This document shows, in pieces, positions 10,982 through 14,429 of a DNA stretch of 14,429 nt. Within the stretch, counting starts at the first letter, position 1, and each line of letters begins with the position of its first letter. The notes under the pieces were generated by a model. It searched no databases. It was not told the DNA's origin and worked only from the letters and a program-made list of their open reading frames with translations. A program made the translations under genes and the position numbers. This stretch comes from Clostridiales bacterium (GTDB lineage: Bacteria > Bacillota_A > Clostridia > Christensenellales > Aristaeellaceae): assembly GCA_012514855.1 (NCBI GenBank), contig JAAYZL010000119.1:1-14429 (forward strand), written 5' to 3'.

Positions 10982-12691
10982 TCAGTTCTGGATGACGACC
11001 GTCGTGCCGACCGGGCAGTTCGAGTAGATCCACTTCGCGTTTTCGACGGTCAGCCGGACGCACCCGTGCGAGGCGCGGCGGCCGAGGTTGCTGACCGAGC
11101 TCCTCTGCAGCGAGCTCTCCTTGGGCTGGCCGTAGATCACCGAGTGGAACAAAATGCCGCCGAAGATGCGCGTGGCGTACTGCGCGTAGCAGTCGAAATC
11201 CTTGAAGTAGTACCAGCGCCCGCCGGCCGGACCGCCGGCCTGGTAGGTTCCCAGCGGCGTGGGATCGCTCCTTGTGCCGGTCGAGCACTTGAAGCTGTGC
11301 AGGCGCTCCCCGTAGCCCTCGCCCGTCCAGCGGTAGACGTACACGCGCTGGTCGGAGACGTCGATGACGAGCTTGTACGGGAACACGTACTCGGTCGAGC
11401 GCACCGCCGACGGGTCGAACAGCTTGCGCTGCGTCGCCTCGTCCGCGACGCCGGTCTGGTCGAGGCTGTTGCGGCGCTGGAAATACTTCAGCGCGTTCGC
11501 CGTCAGCTCGCCGAAGGAGCCGTCCGCGCCGTTGTACAGGTAGCCGAGCTGTCCGAGCCTTCGCTGCACGCGCCGGACCTCGCGGTTCTTGTCGCCGAGC
11601 TTAACGGTTCCGCGGTAGACCTCGAAGCTGCCGTCGCGGAGATAGTAGAGGAGCTCGTCCTCGATGACGGGGTTCGGCACGTAGGGCGTCGGCGACGGCG
11701 TGGGGGACGGCGTCGGGGCGATCGTCGCGTCGACGACGCGCGGAAGCTCGCCCGGGCGCAGCGTCGGCGTCGGCGCGGGCGTCGGCGCGGGCGTCGGAAC
11801 CGGCGAGGGCGTCGGGTTCGCCTCGAGGTAGGCCAGATAGTCCTCGTACTGGTAGCTCTTGAACGCCTTGACGGCCTTCTCGGTCGCGTCGCCGTAGGAG
11901 CCGTCGACCGACCCGTCGAGGAAGCCCCACGCCGCGAACTTCTGCTGCGCGAGCTCGATGTCCACGCCGGAGGCGCCCCTCGCGCGCGGCGTCGGCGTCG
12001 GGGTGGGCTTCGGGATCAGGGCCGTGCCGTTGAAGAGCAGGTCGCGCGTCGTCGGGTCGGCGACGCCGGTGGAATGAAGGCCGTGCGTCTGCTGAAATTC
12101 GCGGATCGCGGTCGTCGTCGCTTGGCCGATCACGCCGTCGGACGCGCCGGAGAGGTATGTCAGTTGGATCAATTTCGTCTGGATGCCGTAGACGAGGTTC
12201 GATTCCGAGAACAGCAGCGCGCGCGTCTCGGGGTCGGCGACGCCGGTGGCCGCAAGGCCGTACATCTGCTGGAACAGCCGGATGGCGTCCGACGTGGCCG
12301 GGCCGAGCACGCCGTCGGGCGCGCCGGTCTTGACCCCGACCGCGATCAGCTTGTCCTGAATCTCGGTCACGCCGATCTTGGCGACCGAGAGCGCCGCGCG
12401 CGTGTTTTCGTCGGCGACGCCGGTCGGCGCAAGGCCGTACATCTGTTGGAACAGCTTTACCGCCGCCTCGGTTCCGCCGCCGAAGTGCCCGTCCGCCTTG
12501 CCCGCGAGAAGCCCCAGCGCGATCAGGCGCTCCTGGAGTTCCACGACGGGGCTTCCCTCGGAGGCGTCCACGACGCCGTTGTGCAGCGTGCCCGCGGGGT
12601 AGCTCGGTTCCGGGGAGGAGGCGGTCTCCGCGACAGACGCGCCGGTCAGGAAGCAGAAAATCAGCGCGAGAGAGATGAATCTGCGAAACAA
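10982..12691 (-). CDS. Secreted L,D-transpeptidase (YkuD) with tandem peptidoglycan-binding repeats
   Basis: YkuD enzymes make 3-3 crosslinks in peptidoglycan, or attach proteins to it, outside the membrane. The 569-residue product has a signal peptide (1-21, cut after SVA). Three tandem peptidoglycan-binding repeats of exactly 59 residues follow (49-107, 108-166, 167-225; FQQMYGLA.TGVAD core). Next are a partial fourth (about 241-285), Pro/Thr linkers (292-310 and 325-338), another binding domain (366-425) and the YkuD domain (437-567). Catalytic motif residues are His516 (FHSV) and His542, Cys544 and Arg546 in RASHGCVRL. The start is a TTG ending at 12691, with AAGGGG 8 nt upstream; no in-frame ATG precedes the signal peptide. 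The promoter is at 12781-12809 and the terminator at 10930-10963. It is a paralog of the next gene upstream. Confidence 0.94.
   Translation of the reverse strand: MFRRFISLALIFCFLTGASVAETASSPEPSYPAGTLHNGVVDASEGSPVVELQERLIALGLLAGKADGHFGGGTEAAVKLFQQMYGLAPTGVADENTRAALSVAKIGVTEIQDKLIAVGVKTGAPDGVLGPATSDAIRLFQQMYGLAATGVADPETRALLFSESNLVYGIQTKLIQLTYLSGASDGVIGQATTTAIREFQQTHGLHSTGVADPTTRDLLFNGTALIPKPTPTPTPRARGASGVDIELAQQKFAAWGFLDGSVDGSYGDATEKAVKAFKSYQYEDYLAYLEANPTPSPVPTPAPTPAPTPTLRPGELPRVVDATIAPTPSPTPSPTPYVPNPVIEDELLYYLRDGSFEVYRGTVKLGDKNREVRRVQRRLGQLGYLYNGADGSFGELTANALKYFQRRNSLDQTGVADEATQRKLFDPSAVRSTEYVFPYKLVIDVSDQRVYVYRWTGEGYGERLHSFKCSTGTRSDPTPLGTYQAGGPAGGRWYYFKDFDCYAQYATRIFGGILFHSVIYGQPKESSLQRSSVSNLGRRASHGCVRLTVENAKWIYSNCPVGTTVVIQN
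11678..11818 (-). repeat. Two Pro/Thr linker blocks in the soluble transpeptidase
   Basis: The blocks at 11762-11818 (TPSPVPTPAPTPAPTPT) and 11678-11719 (PTPSPTPSPTP) are built from GTCGGCG-like hexamer units on the plus strand. A 14-residue non-repetitive spacer separates them. Confidence 0.8.
12017..12547 (-). repeat. Three in-frame 177-bp repeats encoding peptidoglycan-binding domains
   Basis: The plus-strand block TCGGCGACGCCGGT begins at 12057, 12234 and 12411, exactly 177 bp (59 codons) apart each time. Around it, the copies at 12234 and 12411 are nearly identical for about 45 bp (encoding LFQQMYGLA.TGVAD). The copy at 12057 is more diverged. Confidence 0.88.
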
Positions 12692-12763
12692 TCGTCACAC
12701 CCCTTATCCATACCGATTCAAACGCGCAACGGCGCCTCGGGCGCGCTGCTGTTTTCCTCGGTC

Positions 12764-12774
12764 ACATGACATGT
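12764..12774. promoter_or_regulatory. Palindrome at the predicted transcript start of the soluble transpeptidase
   Basis: ACATGACATGT is a perfect 5-bp inverted repeat around one base, lying just downstream of the -10 box (12781-12786). It could be an operator. It is short enough to be chance. Confidence 0.35.
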
Positions 12775-12780
12775 ATTGCC

Positions 12781-12809
12781 ATTATACCGAAATAATTCCG
12801 CACAAAGTA
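12781..12809 (-). promoter_or_regulatory. Probable promoter for the soluble transpeptidase
   Basis: TATAAT (12781-12786 on the minus strand) is perfect, with TACTTT (12804-12809) 17 bp upstream as a poor -35 box. The leader would be about 80 nt. Confidence 0.6.
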
Positions 12810-12844
12810 GCCCTGCGTGTAAAGTTCAAATTAAATATGTAGCG

Positions 12845-12867
12845 GGGGAGAGGGGGTGCCTCTCCCC
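12845..12867 (-). terminator. Hairpin after the lipoprotein L,D-transpeptidase gene
   Basis: Six bases after the stop codon, GGGGAGAGG pairs with CCTCTCCCC over 9 bp around a 5-base loop. Only scattered U follows (CATATTTAATTT), so it is a terminator-like hairpin without a clean U tract. Confidence 0.6.
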
Positions 12868-12873
12868 GGTCGG

Positions 12874-14280
12874 TCAGTAGATCGTCACCGTGGTTCCGGC
12901 GCGGCAGTTGTTGTAGATCCACTTCGCGTCCTCGACCTTGAGACGGATGCAGCCGTGCGACGCGCGCGACCCGAGCTTGCTCACCGAGCCCTGGATCAGC
13001 GTCGAGGTGTTCCTGTCGTTGAAGAGCACCGAGTGGAACAGGTACGGCCCGCTGATGCGGTAGGCGTACTGCGCCCAGACGTCGAACTTGTTGAAGTAGT
13101 ACCAGCGGCCGGCCGGACCTCCGTTGGAGAAGGTTCCCAGCGGCGTCGGGTCCTCCCTCGTGCCGGTGGAGCACTTCATCGTGCGCGCGAGCTTCGTATA
13201 GCTGCCGTTGACCCACTTGTACGCGTACACGCGCTGGTCCTTGACGGACACCTTCAAGAGGTACGGGTGCTCCGGACGGTCGGACTTGACCGCTTGGGCG
13301 CTGAACAGCAGTCGCTGCGTGACCTCGTCGGCGATGCCGGTCTGCACGAGGTTGTTGCGCTTCTGGAAGTACTTGAGTCCGGTCTCGGTTCCGCCGCCGA
13401 AGTCGCCGTCGATGCCGCTGTCGATATACCACAGCGCGGCCAGTCGCCTCTGCAGGCGGTACACTTCGCCGAGGGTATCCTCGTCCTTCGCGCCGCGCTG
13501 CAGGTCCTCGCGGTAGACCTCAAACGAATTGCCGAGCAGCTCTTCCTTGACTTCGTCCGTCGCGATTCCGTCCGGCGCGTAGGGCGTCGGGGTCGGAACG
13601 GGCGTCGGCTGCGCGGTCGGCTCCTCCGACTGCTCCGGGTCGCCGGACGGCATGGGCGTCGGGCTCGGAACGGGGGAGGGGGTCGGCGCGACCGTCGGCG
13701 CGGGCGTCGGGGTCGGGCTGTAGAGCTCGATTCCCTCGCGCTCGTAGAGGTACTTCTGGAAGAGCTTCAGCGCCGCGTCGGTCTTGCCGCCGAAATCGCC
13801 GTCGGCCTTTCCCTCCATGAAGCCCAGGTTGCGAAGCGCCTCCTGAATCTCCTTGACGCCGTCGCCCTTGGCGCCGCTCGCGAGCGGCGTCGGTTCGGGC
13901 GTGGGCATCGGCACGACGCGCATGCTCCTGAGCTTTAGCTCGGTCGCCGCGTCCACGACGCCGGTCTCCGCGAGGCCGTTCATCTGCTGGAAGCGCTTGA
14001 GCGCCTCCTCGGTCTTTTTGCCGAACTGTCCGTCGGCGCGGCCGGTCAGGTAGTTGAGTTCCGTGAGCCGCCGCTGCAGGTCGGCCACCGCGGTCTCCCC
14101 GGCCGCGTCGCGGCTTCCCCTCCCGATCGGCTGAACCGTCGGGGCGGCGGCCGGGTTTTCGGCGAGCGCCGATTGGCCGAGCGTCAGCTGCTGCTCGTCT
14201 GCGTCCTCGACGACGCTGTACTGACACCCCGCCAAAAGGAGCAGGAGGATCAGCAGCGCGGCGAGCAGTTGTTTCTTCAT
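12874..14280 (-). CDS. Lipoprotein L,D-transpeptidase (YkuD) with peptidoglycan-binding domains
   Basis: The 468-residue product starts with a type II signal peptide. Basic MKKQ and a Leu-rich core lead to lipobox L16-A17-G18-C19, so Cys19 should be lipidated by Lgt and the enzyme anchored to the membrane. Peptidoglycan-binding domains lie at about 62-118 and 138-180, Pro/Thr linkers at 188-212 and 221-235, a third binding domain at about 270-327, and the YkuD domain at 338-467. Catalytic motif residues are His416 (FHSV) and His442, Cys444 and Arg446 in RASHGCIRL. The C-terminal half is closely similar to the soluble paralog downstream (SFEVYR, RLQRRL, STGTR.DPTPLGT, SHGC.RL). The ATG ending at 14280 fits both the signal peptide and the GGGGTG ribosome site. 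An in-frame GTG three codons earlier is poorly spaced. No convincing promoter was found upstream. Confidence 0.94.
   Translation of the reverse strand: MKKQLLAALLILLLLLAGCQYSVVEDADEQQLTLGQSALAENPAAAPTVQPIGRGSRDAAGETAVADLQRRLTELNYLTGRADGQFGKKTEEALKRFQQMNGLAETGVVDAATELKLRSMRVVPMPTPEPTPLASGAKGDGVKEIQEALRNLGFMEGKADGDFGGKTDAALKLFQKYLYEREGIELYSPTPTPAPTVAPTPSPVPSPTPMPSGDPEQSEEPTAQPTPVPTPTPYAPDGIATDEVKEELLGNSFEVYREDLQRGAKDEDTLGEVYRLQRRLAALWYIDSGIDGDFGGGTETGLKYFQKRNNLVQTGIADEVTQRLLFSAQAVKSDRPEHPYLLKVSVKDQRVYAYKWVNGSYTKLARTMKCSTGTREDPTPLGTFSNGGPAGRWYYFNKFDVWAQYAYRISGPYLFHSVLFNDRNTSTLIQGSVSKLGSRASHGCIRLKVEDAKWIYNNCRAGTTVTIY
13576..13716 (-). repeat. Pro/Thr/Ser linker in the lipoprotein transpeptidase
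   Basis: Two Pro/Thr blocks (13645-13716 and 13576-13620) flank an acidic stretch, GDPEQSEE. The plus strand shows the same GTCGGG/GTCGGC hexamer pattern as the other two wall proteins. Confidence 0.8.
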
Positions 14281-14352
14281 TCTTAACACCCCATCCTAGC
14301 GATTTGCATCTCGTTGATTGCGATAGTTAGACGCATTCGGATGGGATATAGG

Positions 14353-14371
14353 TTCACGATTTCTATGTGAA
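14353..14371. promoter_or_regulatory. Inverted repeat TTCAC-N9-GTGAA upstream of the lipoprotein transpeptidase
   Basis: The perfect 5-bp arms lie about 75 bp before the start codon in the AT-richer intergenic region. The size and spacing suit a dimeric regulator. Near it a weak TATATC (minus strand) could be a -10 box. This is suggestive only. Confidence 0.3.
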
Positions 14372-14387
14372 ATGTTTGGCTGTTCTG

Positions 14388-14429
14388 TCAGAAGCTGAAA
14401 TAGCCCGTCGAGATGTAGCGGGTCGTCGA
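14388..14429 (-). CDS. Last codons of an unknown gene, cut by the window edge
   Basis: Reading the minus strand in from the edge gives thirteen sense codons (STTRYISTGYFSF) and a TGA at 14388-14390. Twelve of the thirteen end in G or C, as in the neighbouring genes, and the DNA becomes AT-richer right after the stop. This suggests a real C-terminus, but the piece is too short to identify. Confidence 0.45.
   Translation of the reverse strand, partial: STTRYISTGYFSF

Noticed and set aside
10814..12769. 651-codon plus-strand open frame
   Set aside because: It is antisense to the soluble transpeptidase and part of the LysR gene; the product is low-complexity Arg/Val/Ala-rich.
10982..14280. Transpeptidase pair considered as phage or mobile-element cargo
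   Set aside because: No integrase, transposase, attachment site or composition shift is visible; base and codon use match the neighbours.

Overview
The window is high-GC DNA with Gram-positive signals. It has Shine-Dalgarno sites of the GGAGG type, sigma-A-like promoters that mostly keep exact 17-bp spacers, several hairpin-plus-U-tract terminators, LuxS, a clostridial-style Lgt, and secreted wall enzymes with long Pro/Thr linkers. An uncultured high-GC member of the Firmicutes (Clostridia) fits best. This is inferred from gene content, and I cannot place it more precisely. No mobile element, CRISPR array, tRNA or rRNA was seen.

Layout: nearly every gene lies on the minus strand, so the reading order runs from right to left. 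From the right edge come the last codons of an unknown gene (14388-14429), then two paralogous L,D-transpeptidases. The first is a predicted lipoprotein (12874-14280) and the second a secreted soluble form with tandem peptidoglycan-binding repeats (10982-12691). Next is a LysR regulator (9928-10866), which converges on the only plus-strand gene, a stand-alone E2-type acyltransferase-fold protein (9034-9873). They share a bidirectional terminator. The E2-like gene is divergent from an L-fucose/L-arabinose isomerase-family gene (7313-8800). A 340-bp structured gap follows. Then come a secreted SH3/lysozyme-like hydrolase (5716-6972), a CorC/HlyC-type CBS membrane protein (4230-5555) with fucose mutarotase fucU directly behind it (3789-4214), and an unrecognised 530-residue exported protein (2126-3718). 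The left end holds a 94-residue membrane protein (1674-1958), lgt and luxS overlapping by one base (321-1609), and the start of greA (1-178).

How the genes relate: the main theme is the cell envelope. Lgt would lipidate lipoproteins such as the transpeptidase at the right end. The two transpeptidases would crosslink peptidoglycan, and the SH3/lysozyme protein would cut it. All three carry the same kind of Pro/Thr linker, encoded by GTCGGG-like repeats. A minor theme is fucose metabolism, with the isomerase and mutarotase in separate transcription units and no kinase, aldolase or transporter present. LuxS adds autoinducer-2 synthesis and methyl-cycle recycling.

No clearly new multi-gene system is evident. 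The points most worth a second look are the greA leader hairpin with a U tract, the terminator placed directly against the lgt ribosome site, the tethered/soluble transpeptidase pair, the exact 59-codon repeats, and the E2-like protein that has lost its active-site motif.
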